Shown here: positions 48,188 to 59,741 of the stretch, piece by piece
How the letters are laid out: the number at the start of each line of letters is the position of its first letter
Position numbering within the stretch: position 1 is the first letter of the stretch
Source of the DNA: Morella rubra
Taxonomy: Eukaryota; Streptophyta; Magnoliopsida; Fagales; Myricaceae
Direction: 5' to 3'
Length of the DNA stretch: 64,000 nt
Assembly: GCA_003952965.2 (NCBI GenBank)
Contig: CM025853.1
Coordinates: 4,439,386 to 4,503,385, forward strand
Notes under the pieces: generated by a model
What the model saw: the letters and a program-made list of their open reading frames with translations, nothing else
Databases searched by the model: none
What the model was told of the DNA's origin: nothing
Translations under genes and position numbers: made by a program

Positions 48188-51100
48188 CCAGAAAGGGACG
48201 AGCAAAGAAGAGTTGCAAACAAGCTTAGCAACTGAAGAATAGGTCTTCAGTGATTTTTTGTTGTTTATTTTTATAATTTTTTTTCAGGCCAATTCTTTTT
48301 CTCAGCAAGTTTTAGATAAGTTTATCAGATGTACACTGTTTTTGTATTTATTTTTCTTAAGTTATCAAAACAATGAACGAAGCTATTCTATCCTGGGAAC
48401 TTCATGATCCCCTTCTTACTTGTCATCACATTCAGTATATGTTGTAAAAATTATTATGATTTTAAATTGGAAACTACATTATTTGACTTCCCCCTCGTCT
48501 TTTACATCCATTGACTTTCAAATGGATCAGACTTATTAGTTTGTGAAGGTGATGTTACGTAGAAAAATTTATTAATATATGTGAGATCTTGATATTTTGC
48601 ACGTGAAATGTTCAGAATCAGATATGCATAATCTTCTAAAGTAATCCAAAATGATGTTACTGACATCTTGAGATTATAGAACCCCTGTATCATTTAATCA
48701 TATTTAGTCCATTATTGTTGGTTTTATCATTACATCCAGATATCATATAGTACATATACATGCATTTCAAAACTTGGCAAGTTATATTAGATTGCACGGC
48801 TAGAATATAGGCACCAATTTGGAATGTCAATGTAGTGCTTTATATGTATCGAGTAACAAGATTGACTGATCTAGCGATATATTTAGCCCGCTATAATTTA
48901 TAATAGAAAAAATTTCATTTTACACTCTCAGAATTATGAAGTCAAATGTCACTTTGAGGTCTAAATCATTAATTTCGTTCAAAAATTCATCAATGTGAAA
49001 TCTGATTGTCAAAATCATGTCATCAGATCTTATTTGAAAATGTTCATTAATGAAATTTAGTCAAATGTCAAGAAGTGCAAACCATTAAGTTTGCTGAAAA
49101 TTCATAAACGTGAGATCTAATCATTAAAATTGTGTTACATTATCTATTTATAATATATGTTGCAGGATTTTCACGACTAGATCTTAAATGAAATTGACTA
49201 TTGATAAATTTTAGTTGTTTAATGATTTAACATAACAAACTTGATACTTTTGACCTCCTAAATTGATATTGACCTATAATTTGAGGGCGTAAAGAAATTC
49301 TCCGCTCTATAGTATATTAGTATAATAGTATATATGTTTATATTCATTATCAGATAAATGGGGTTAGGTTTGTTGTGATATTGCTCGATAATCTAGATTC
49401 TAGGAGCGTGATATTTGTTCCATTTCAGTCGGCGATACCATAGGGTGGTATTTTGTTGCCCGTGGTTTGTGTGCTGCACTGCACGCCCGTGTATTAAACA
49501 TGTGGTTTGACAGCTCAGGAACCCAAATATACACTAATTAATTATCCATTTGTTATAAAAAAATATTTCAGTACGCTAATAATTTTTCTTCTAATAAATA
49601 AATGTGATTACGCAACCGTATGGAAAATGTCAAATTAATAACATGATCAAATTATTTTATAAACTCGAAACAAAAATACCCAGAAAGCCAAAAAAAAAAA
49701 AAACAAAAACAAAAACAAAACCGTCTTTTCAAAATCGATCGTTAGTGACGTTTGATGTTCGTCACTTTTGGTTTCTGCTTGCAAAACATTATTATACTTT
49801 CCTTCACGTGAAGCAAAAATGTTTTTTGATAAAAAATTGCGCCTAAAGATACGAAAACCAGAGGAAGTTTGAGCAATGAATTTGTGAGAGGATAAGTTCA
49901 TGAATAAGCTGAAGTAGTTCAAATGGTTGGTAGGGAGGTGTGTTAAATAATTGAAGTGTACACGATTATTTCAAAGGAAAATGTTCTAAATTCTATTTTT
50001 TTTATAGGCAAAATAATTCACTAATTAAATCAATCAAGATACATATTTTTAATTTTAATTTAACTCATAATAAGACAATAAGAGAGTGCAGTTTTAGAAC
50101 TTATTAGTGAATAAAATTTATTTTTAAAATATAATAGAGTCATTTTTAACCTACCATCACAAAAATTCACTAGGTAGGGAGACTAAGGTAACTGAGATAG
50201 AGACCCAGCACAAAGAACGATGGAGAATCTGTAAAATTGAATAAATCATGAGCTAGACTGCCCTGTGAGTTAGCCTCAAAAGTTCAAATTAGTTCTTGTG
50301 AAATCATGAGAAAAAAATGAGAGAAACGATATGAGTTTTTGTCTAGTTCTTACCGTCGGTCCATTTTACAAGCCAAGGAGCTCCTCTTTTATAGGAAATA
50401 GTTTTTTTTTACCCTTCCACATGAAATGAGCTGATTGGCTGTTAGTGGAGTAGGTCTTTTTGTAGGCTAATATGATTTTTTGCCAATGAGACAATGACCA
50501 TGAGGAGATCTTTGAAAATCTACCCATGGACCCATTTTTAGGCTTTTTATCGCTGAACCTCATTAAAGCGTGTTGGGCCTTACCTGCGCTGGGCTAAAAA
50601 ATCCTTCTCCATCAGGATAAATACATTTTTCACTCGTCCATGTCCACATGACACATTGTATTATAAACTATATAAATAATAATAATAATACCTTTGAATC
50701 ATTTAGCATATTCATTTTGTGTCACTATCCTCAACTTGGAGGTAAAAAATGTACTTTCATAAAATTTAAATTTAATAAATGTTAGTTTTTTTTTATTAAA
50801 TTTTAAATAAAATAATAGAAGTAATATAATCTTTCATCATTTTGATAAAAGTAATACCCTTAATTTTTATTTTTTAATTAGTAATATTTTTAATATGGGT
50901 AGATTTCAAACAAGAGGTGGTGGGCACTCAACGCACAAAAGAGCTTGGGGTGATGTCCGCTAGAAAAGAGGTAATTGACAAGATTTTGAGAGGGAATAAA
51001 TAAAAAATTTCCTTAAGAAGGGAAGGACGAGAGACAAGTTGGAAAATAACTTTCACCTTGGTTAAACGCAAATCATTTTTCGCTCCAAGAACCTAAATTT

Positions 51101-51866
51101 TTCATTGATAAACATATTTTTTGTTTGTTAGCCACAAAATTTTGTCCTTACCAAACATGCTCGCTGTTATTTTCAATCGAAACAAACACGGCCTTGTTTG
51201 TTGTTTTGTTTTTCAAGTGATTTTTTAAAGAGATTGTTTGTAGTTGTGTAAAAAGTTACATTTTTTGGTTGATAACATATTTAGAGTTTTGTATGATTAA
51301 TCTTTTTAAGCATGTGTAATTTTTTGTTCCACATACACCGAATAATTAATGGATCATATTAGATTATCGAGTGACTCGAAAAAAATTTATTAAAGAAATA
51401 TTTCAAAGTCGGTTAAACTTGCGTTTGAGTTCATTTGGTGATGACTAAACGGCAAAACGTTTGGATGTAAAATTTTTGTTTCGAAATAAGAAAATGTTTA
51501 GGAGAGCATGAAACAAACACAGCCGTACGGTTTCACTTTCCCTTCCCGTGGGCCGTGCCGCCGTGAGAATACGAATCTCGGACAAAAGGAACCCGCGAAC
51601 AGTCGAACTTATTCAAAGGGATGTACCCAAAAAAAACTTCGGTAGATCAGGTTCATCACTGCGCCGTACTCTTCCATGTTACAGCCGTGCGATCTGGATC
51701 CATTGTAACTGCCACAATTTAACGGTGATCAACGGTAAGGTCTATCGAATTTGACACTGGTCACCCACATTGAAGTTCCAATTCGAGAAGGCTCTCCAAA
51801 GTCAGAGAGCTTTTCCCTAGAGAGAGAGAGAGAGAGAGCAGGGCAGCCGACTCAACGTCGCACCGA
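48188..51866. other. Spacer between JAZ and TDX genes
   Basis: JAZ 3' region, then AT-rich DNA with no supported gene. A diffuse stretch near 48900-49300 has repeated phrases ('gaagtcaaatgtcac', 'gtcaaatgtcaagaag', 'attcatcaatgtgaaatctg', 'attcataaacgtgagatcta') and may be an old MITE. The last 300 bases are the TDX promoter and leader, with a GA tract at 51821-51838. Confidence 0.5.
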
Positions 51867-54800
51867 ATGGATGCAGAAAAGATAGCAGAGTTGAAGCAAT
51901 TCGTGAACCAATGCAAGTCGAATCCATCGCTTCTCCACGACCCCTCTCTTGGCTTCTTCAAGTCCTACCTTCAAAGGTACCTTATAATAATTCTGTCTGT
52001 CATCGAGATTTTAATTTAGATTTGCAATTCTTTATCAGTCACCTGGGAAACTATCTGTTTTTTTTTTTTGAAAGCTTGGGAGCTCGAATTCCGCTACAAC
52101 CGAAAACGGTGAGTCTCAATTTAACTGGTACCTTCAGTCAGCTTGGCGTTTTCCAATTCTGGAAACTTAGAATTTACGTATCTGTTTTCGTTGCTTTGAT
52201 TTCTTATGTGGGGAGGGGGAGGAGAAGGGGATTTGAGGTAGTTTTGGGGGGATACGGTTTTGTTCAAAGCTGTATTCTTCATTTCTCTTTTTGAATTCTG
52301 AAAATTGGAAAACAGAGCAAACGCTTGCTGCCAAGTACATTCGATAAACTAACCCTTGTTCAGAGAACATCTAGATGATGTTTTAGTTTTCCTAGAATGA
52401 GGTTCTTAAAACACAATTATGTTTATTATATTTCTGTCTGTTCTTTGAAATCTTTTTGTTAAGGGATAAATATACTCTGCATGCTCCAACTACGAGTCTT
52501 ACACTTTGCATTGTGTCTATTATTTTTGTCACATTCCAAACTATTGACTTTAGAAACTTTGCACATTCTGTTAATTTTTTTTTTTTTGAAAAATGATTTT
52601 TGAGCCTTAAAATTATGATTTTATTTACCCAATAAAATGATCACTACTAAAAAAATTATGGGGAAAAAAATATCGTTTCACTTGCCAAAAAATCATTTTC
52701 CATTAATTGCTTCACTCCATTTGAAAGTGAAAGGATAGGCCTTTCATCCTCAGTTGCACCTCCTTGCCACGCCAAGATGCTGAAGGGAAGAATAGGAACG
52801 ATTGCTGGCCAGAGAGCAAAGAAGCTAATGGGGGAGTTGACCCTAGAAGAAAGCGGCCCCCTCACCCTTACTTATACTGGTGTTTGGCTTCCAAAATTTT
52901 GGGGGTTTAAAAATTTCAGTATATGAGAATTGGTAAAAAAGTGAAGAGAAAGATGATTTGATTGAATTTTTTATATTTATTTTGATAAAAAAAAGATGAT
53001 TTGATAGAGAGGAAAAAATTATTTTGGGGTTATTTTATTAGGCCAAATAGTGGGGATGACCAAAATTTTGGGAGCCAAACACGGAAGGCACACTGGTTTG
53101 CCTAGCTAAGCCTGAAAATGAGGTGCAAGTGAGGATGAAGATAGATAAAACATTGGAGTTCACTAAATTAAGCTCGTTAAAGAAGATTCAGCAAAAAAAA
53201 AGCTCGTTAAAGAAGAAAAAAAATCACTCACTACACCTTGGGGCTGTCCTCTCTCGGTTGGATGTTGGTCCAGCCTACTACGAGGATCCCATATCCAGCA
53301 ACCCAACCTAAAAGGGGCATAAAAATGCCTTGCCGAGGTGGGAGCTATGAACCTTATTATTTTGCATAGGGGAAGAGACTTTTTCAGTAGGTGCGCAGAA
53401 GTGCACAAAAAAATTTATTGGAGGGTGTAAAGTGTCTGAAATTGATAGTTGGTGGGTGCGATGTGACAAAAATAATATTGGAGGTGCAAAGTGTTAAAAC
53501 CTCCATAGTTGGAGGGTGCAAAAAGTATTTATCAGATTTTTTAATAATTGTTGTCTGAAAACACAAAAAATCACGCACTCAACCTTTCGTTCCAGTCAAA
53601 TATTTGTGCGGTTCATTTTGCTTGCGATTGTGGTAATGCATGATCTGATTATCAGAATATGTGCAGGAAAAAGGTGGTGACAAAATGTCAGACACTAAGG
53701 AAGGTTTTGATGCCAAAAATGCTTATACTTCAACTTGGGAGGACGTTGACATTGTGGAGTCTGATGTTGAGTTGGATGTTACTGATGTTGTAGGGCCTGA
53801 TCATGACCCTCCCCAAAAGGTGGGTGATATAAAAACTTGGTGCGGATGCTTGCTCCTAGTCTTTGTCTTTTTTATTTTCCCTTGGAGTATATGTTGGTTC
53901 TTCAAATTTGTAGATCTGCATAATATTTAATGGCAGATGGGAGATCCTTCAGTTGAAGTTACGGAAGAGAACCGGGAAGCTGCTCAAATAGAAAAATCAA
54001 AAGCAGTGGATGCTATTTCTGAAGGCATGACATCAACTCTTATGATAGACCTTGATGGCTCCTTTTCTGTAAGTTAAGTAGATTGTGTATTTCAGGTAAG
54101 CTGGATGAAGCCATAGATCATCTAACTGCAGCCATCATGCTGAACCCAGCTTCTGCCATATTATATTCAACTAGAGGTGATTTCTCTAGATGGAAGTTAT
54201 TTGATTTTATTGTGGTCACCTTTTTGGCCTTTATTTTCTGGCCTTTCTCATCATGGTTTACAATTGGAATCCTGAAATTCATGCTTTCAGCCAGTGCCTT
54301 TGTAAAGTTGAACAAGCCAAATGCTGCGATCCGAGATGCTGATGCAGCTTTAGAGGTTGGTTAATGTCCTTTCTTGTACCTATGCCTTTGCAGACTGGAC
54401 ACGAAATTTCACTTTAAACTAGAAATGTGTTGATGATTTATCTGAAAATGTCATTTGTCGTGTTGGACACTAGTAAGATGCAGAAAGGATGTATATCTAA
54501 AGACCAGAACTTATTTGTTTTAGATCAACCCTGACTCAGCAAAAGGATATAAAGTACGAGGACTAGCAAGGGCCAAGTTGGGCCAGTGGGAAGAAGCAGC
54601 AAGTGATCTGCATCAAGCATCAAAGCTGGACTATGATGAGGAGATTGGTTCAGTGCTTAAAAAGGTAAAATGTCTTCTTTTGCCAGGAGAAGACATAACC
54701 ACCAACTTGTTGCGTGATTATTTGTTGAATTGCTAGGTTGAACCCAATGCCCACCGAATTGAAGAGCATCGCAGAAAATATGAACGCTTGCGAAAAGAAA

Positions 54801-56763
54801 AGGAGGTTAAAAAGGCTGAACGGGAGAGACAACGGCGGCGAGCTCAAGCACAGGTTGGTGGAGTTCCTATCGCCCATTTCCTTTTTTGTGTTAAGAAATG
54901 TTGTATCAAATATATACTTTTCTTTTGTGAGTGACATATGGTTGGCATGAGATGAATGTTATTTTGAAATACAGCTTTTGTGAATCTTACAATGTTAGAT
55001 TGATGCTTTCGTCTTTACTGGAGTTCCTTGTTGTCAAGTGCTTAGTTCACTTGTATCCATCATCATCATATTAATCAGGTTGCTAGCGGACCTGCCTAAC
55101 TCTATGGTTATGGCCGTTGGCAATGTTGGCATCAATTAGATCGCTTGAGTATGTATGAAGCCTACACCTGGCCTGGAATCAGATGTTTGGTGTCAGGATT
55201 TGTTTTTCCTTTTACTGTTTTGTATTTAAAGGAGTAGGGGAGATGGTTCGGGTTGGGAGTATTATGCTGAGGTCAGAACTCCCAAGTAATTCGATGTCAC
55301 TGCCCTGTTCATCCCCTGCTTGCTGAATATTTCCTATGTAAAATATTGATGACCTTTAACTTATATCTCTTTTCGATATGTGCAGGATCAAGATGTATTA
55401 TCTGCTTTAAAGGATGGTATGGCCGTTTGTTCCTTTCTCCATATATTGTACAGAAGTCTTCAAATTTATTGGATTGAAGTGTCTGCTTGATTGTCATAAG
55501 ATGACCCTAACTATGACAACCGATTTCCTAAAATTGTTTCCCTATAGTGTCATCCTATATGTATGCTTGTATCCTTTTGAGAAAAGCAGAGACTCATAAC
55601 TCACGCACACGCGCACATATGTGCATAATTTGGTAATTGTATCATGTTTAACTTGTGATTTCTGTTTGTCATGCATGCTAAAAAGATGAGAAATAATTGT
55701 CAATTCTATTATGATGGTCCTTTATTCATTGCCTTTTCAAAATAATGCGTACTTGCCTATTATTTTGATCAACGGTTAGAATTTAACTCCTTAAGCTTCC
55801 CTCCTTTTCAGATGTCATGCTCCACATTAATGCATCAATGCCTTTGAATAATGATTAAGAAATCAAATAGGCTACGTACAACTGCCTTTTATTAATGAAA
55901 AACCACTTGCAAGATAGTTTTGTTCTTATTATTGAATCAGTGTGGCTGCTACCTCTCAAATTTCCCCATACAAAGTTTGCTTCTCAGACATCGTTCTTCA
56001 GCAATTCTGTTATCTATAGATAACTGATGTTATTGACTTTTTGTTGATTACTTTTATGGAGGGAGTTCCCAAAGGCAAAGCCCGCTGACATGTTTTCGTG
56101 CACTGGACTAGATTTGACACCACATTAAGCTGTTTCTTTGATATGCAATCTCTCTCGTGAACACTTCTTTCTGTTGCATAAGAACATACCAAGGAGGATT
56201 AGATAGAAAGTCTTGCATGCAAGTTATGTGGAAGCTATCTTAGCTGATAACCGTCGGAGCCCCATTCAGTTGCACTGATAGTACCTAAAAACTTGTCTTG
56301 AGGCATGAAGTTGTGTGGTAGTTTGTTTGGACATTTTTTCCTCTTTCCAGTCACTGTTATATGAAAAGAGAGTAACATGATTTTGAGGCAAAGTGTGCTG
56401 TAGATTATCTTATCATGCTTTTGGTTCTAAACAGGGGAAGTCATTGCTATTCACTCTGTTAGTGAATTGGAAACAAAGTTGAATGCTGCTTCGAAGACAT
56501 CTCGCCTGGCCATCCTGTACTTTACTGCAACATGGTGTGGTCCTTGCCGTTACGTTTCGCCTCTTTACACAAGCTTAGCTGCGAAGTACCCGAAAGCTGT
56601 TTTCTTAAAAGTCGACATAGATGAGGCCAGGGACGTAGCTGCACGCTGGAATATTAGCAGCGTTCCGACCTTCTTCTTTTTGAAGAATGGCAAGGAGGTG
56701 GACAACGTTGTTGGGGCAGACAAGAGTGCACTTGAAAAGAAGATTGCACAGCATGCAGCCTAG
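51867..56763 (+). CDS. TDX: TPR-repeat thioredoxin TDX (Hsp70-interacting protein type)
   Basis: Ten exons: 51867-51976, 52075-52108, 53667-53819, 53937-54024, 54096-54176, 54291-54355, 54524-54664, 54737-54853, 55386-55416 and 56435-56763. The product has 382 residues, the family size (Arabidopsis TDX, At3g17880, about 380). The first of two close ATGs (51867) is in frame; the second, at 51871, is not. Domains in order: the Hip-type N-terminal dimerisation segment ([20 protein letters not shown]), an acidic linker, three TPR units (from [14 protein letters not shown] to [12 protein letters not shown]), a charged Arg/Glu helix ([13 protein letters not shown]), and a C-terminal thioredoxin with WCGPC at 307-311 and cis-Pro SVPTF. 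TDX binds the Hsp70 ATPase domain through its TPRs; Arabidopsis TDX switches between disulphide reductase and chaperone forms with oligomer size. Intron 4 begins GC instead of GT. Intron 2 carries a 1.1-kb repeat. Confidence 0.95.
52461..53540. mobile_element. Non-autonomous DNA element in TDX intron 2
   Basis: The left arm (GATAAATATACTCTGCATG, CTCCAACTA, 'tattatttttgtcacatt') is matched on the opposite strand at the right (GATAAATACTTTTTGCACC, CTCCAACTA, 'atatt..ttttgtcacatc'). The arms of about 100 bases enclose 0.9 kb. The interior contains a higher-GC stretch at 52690-52870 unlike the arms, perhaps a captured fragment, and the nested MITE at 52880-53082. No target duplication is clear. 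Confidence 0.6.
52880..53082. repeat. MITE nested in the TDX intron element
   Basis: The terminal repeats are GTGTTTGGCTTCCAAAATTT and, from the other strand, GTGTTTGGCTCCCAAAATTT. The interior ('gagaattggtaaaaaagtga', 'gatgatttgatt') resembles the MITEs at 10778 and 28500. It is 203 bp long. Confidence 0.75.
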
Positions 56764-57040
56764 ATGTGAGCTAAAAGTTAATGAAATGTGAACTCCACTG
56801 TTTTCTTCAAGCTGTGTGTTTGATTTTGTGTTAATATATTGTGCATGGAAGATACGTCTGAGATAGTGCTGGTCCCTGGGAAATGAGTTGCTGAATTGTC
56901 TTACTGTAGTAATCTAAATAATAAATTTGCGCTCGTTTCTGGTGAATATAAGTTGTCTTTCTATTCAAAAAGTGGGTACTCTGTAGACTTATTTTTGAAT
57001 ACCAATGTTGTTTTTTTGTTTTTGTTTTTGTTTTTGTGAA

Positions 57041-58470
57041 ACTTCAACTGCAAAATCATCTGGTGCTATCACCACGGCATCATACGCAGCGTTGTCTTCT
57101 CCAACATGGGTTACTGTCCTCCGAAACTTTCTAGCCAAGAGAGTAATGCTGGATTCTGCAAATTTGGTCACCATCATAGCCTCCATGGAGCTAATGACCA
57201 CACAAGGACAATTGAGATATATGAATTTGTGATTCTGGGTTATTGACAACAAGTATTGCTCCCGATACATTAGATTTAGTGATGGAACTTAATTGATCCT
57301 GAAAATGCCTTGTTTCACAGAGGATGATTCCATAAAGAGCTTCCATTAACAAATTAGGGTTGTTGCATCCAGATAGGGTTTTGTTGTACAACAATGGCAA
57401 GTTTTCTAACGAGTTATTGCTTGGGAACATGGACCATCCAGAAATTGTAAGCCCATTTCCCAAGTTTAAACTACCAGCAAACCATCGATCGGTAACACCC
57501 ATGGAAAGTCATTGTGCACAGTCCCAAGAATTGGGCCTTTCATTTCCTGCCGCATATACGACCATTACTCCCTTCTCCATGGCAGAAAATGAAGCTATGG
57601 CTATCGAATTATTATGCCATGGCTCTTTGTCATGAATCGAGAGAGAAATAACATCAACGCCATCAGCAATGGCTCGATCTATACCAGCAAGAATATCAGA
57701 GGAATGCATTCCTTCATTCCAAAGGACTTCGTATTTAGCCAACTTGGCATGTGGGGCAACACCTCTCGCTGTTCCATCCTCATAGCCGAAATAAGAAACA
57801 CCATTTACGCAATTCCCAGCAGCAATAGAGGAAACCATATAAATTCCATGCCTAAGAGTATCTCTAGCAGAGTCTCTACTTCTTCTTTGGAATTGGGTGG
57901 ATCTTTTCTGTTTCAAACTTTTATTGAAGTATCTTGCTCCTATGAGCTTATAGTTGACAAGGAAGAATTGAACTCTTCTCCCCCGTCACAAACTCCTCTC
58001 CACTTGGTTGGAACTCTGGTAGACGTTATACCATCGTCTTTGAAGCTAAAGCTCTCTGGCCACACACCGCTATCAATGACACCAATGATAATGTCTTCGC
58101 CATAATTCGAGACAGGCCATAAGCCATAAGAGGAACTGAGGGAGAGAAATTCAGGAGCATGGATGGTGGTGTCAAGTATTAGAGAAGTCTCACGATAAGC
58201 TGAGACAAATCCCAGAGACTTTTTTAAAACCTTTAGTTCTTCTGAAGAAAGGACGATACTGAAACCATGAAGGGCACTATCATATACGTAGAAAAGGAAA
58301 GGCAAGGAGTTATATATGTCAAGAGAAGCAGGCATATTTGAGACGACCTTAAGGGATTCTCAGACAGAATCATACAATTTCTGGTGGTTGATGAAGGCCT
58401 TGGGCATGAGGGACTTGTTCATGTGAACAATATACGTGGACCTCTCTGTTGACGTTGCCTTAATTATCAT
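57041..58470 (-). pseudogene. Subtilisin-like protease (subtilase) pseudogene
   Basis: On the reverse strand pieces of a plant subtilase appear in order but in different frames. First comes an inhibitor I9-like part (STYIVHMNKSLMPKAF), cut by an in-frame TGA at 58362-58360. Next is the Asp site (VIDSGVWPES), then a frameshift near 57940, then a segment with the His site region changed to RHGIYMVSSIAAGN where GHGTH is usual, and the SAGNE-like AAGNERP, followed by a stop. Part of the protease-associated segment follows (DRWFAGSLNLGNGL), another shift, then a C-terminal Fn3-like scrap (FRRTVTHVGED). The whole catalytic Ser region (GTSMxxPH) is missing between the last two pieces, so a large internal deletion has occurred. 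There is no proper signal peptide. The remnant ends at a TTTTTG repeat (57008-57036). Plant subtilases are secreted; this copy cannot be active. Confidence 0.9.
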
Positions 58471-59450
58471 GGAGAAGAATTAACAAAACCAATACAAGAA
58501 AGAGTGAGTGTCGAAAACAAAGCGCACAGGAGTCATATATAATTTTTTTTGACAATAGAACTAGTTTTTTGTAGCTAATTATATATACTGGGTCTATATA
58601 TCTATATATATCTATATGATCAGTAGTACGTAGCACGTAGACGGCTTGGAAAATTGAATAAAAATCGAAGCCCAGCCATTTATCTTCTAATTTATTAATA
58701 ATACGGGTAAAGACTTTAACTAGATATAGTTACCCTTCAGGGTTCATGTAATTGAAAGGTACTTAACGCTTGAATATTTAGAAACATTTTTTTTAAAAAA
58801 AGATACAAATTTCACCTCTCTAGAGCAAGAGGGGGCCAAACAACATCCTGGCTTCTCTAGGGAGCCATATCAAGATCAAATTTCTTAGAAGATTAAAATA
58901 GGTGTCCTTTGTGCTAGTAATTAAGCCAGCTTTTTAATCTTGGATGAGTAATATTGAGGCTCGTCGAATTAACACTTGGAAAGGTAACGGCCAGGGATGA
59001 AGCCAGGAATTACTATTGGATAGGCCAATTACATTAAAAAGATTTTTTTAGAGAGGCCAAAATGAATTAAATGTAACAATAATAATAATAATAAAAAATT
59101 CATTAAAAAAGGGAAAAGAATATATTGTATGTTTTTTCGGAGCTTTTAGAGAGTTTTTTTTTGGGGGAAGGGTGGGTCATGCCCTCGCCAACCCCCTTGG
59201 CTTCGTCTCTAGCAACGACAAACTTAGACACTTGATGTTATCAACTTTTATCACTCAAATTAGCCAACTTAAGGGGGCTGGATCGAAATTGTAGCGAGAT
59301 TAACATGAATGTGGAAATATTGTAAAAATTTACAGGAATGCAGGATTATTGTGACCTAATAATTTACTTACTATACGAACGTATGTGTGAAGAAAGGTGA
59401 TGATCATACGCTCAAGAATGTACACGATTACCATTAATAAGTATCAGATA
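58471..59450. other. Spacer between the subtilase relic and the copia element
   Basis: AT-rich DNA with a short TATATCT repeat near 58590-58615 and poly-A/T runs. Immediately upstream of the pseudogene the reverse strand is Phe/Leu-rich and may be a ruined signal peptide. No gene was seen. Confidence 0.5.
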
Positions 59451-59455
59451 AGATT

Positions 59456-59712
59456 TGTCGAAGCACACAATACTCAGGCTCTCACTACAGAAAAACCACC
59501 TGATACCTCACTGCCGCAGGACAGCTCATCAGCCACGATAGAGGCTCTAGAATGATCCACCTAACAACCTTGTGGACACCTGTTGCCTTCTCTGTAATTA
59601 TAGGATATAGATTATGTTATTTTTTTACATATTTTCCCAATTGTATAAATACTACAGATATTCTGTTATAATGAGATGAGAGGAAATATTTTTGAATATT
59701 GGTGCTCATTCA
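59456..59712 (+). repeat. 5' LTR of the copia element
   Basis: 257 bases, TGTCGAAG to CTCATTCA. It contains a TATAAATA box near 59643, a likely core promoter of the element. Its first 35 bases match the 3' LTR only weakly. Confidence 0.85.
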
Positions 59713-59724
59713 TGGTATCAAAGC
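59713..59724 (+). other. Primer-binding site (initiator tRNA-Met)
   Basis: TGGTATCAAAGC directly after the LTR matches the plant copia consensus TGGTATCAGAGC at 11 of 12 bases. It primes minus-strand DNA synthesis from tRNA-iMet. Confidence 0.85.
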
Positions 59725-59741
59725 CATACGACTAACGTTAA

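Noticed and set aside
54690-55380. Possible extra exon in TDX intron 8
   Set aside because: The neighbouring exons join in frame without it and complete the expected protein length.
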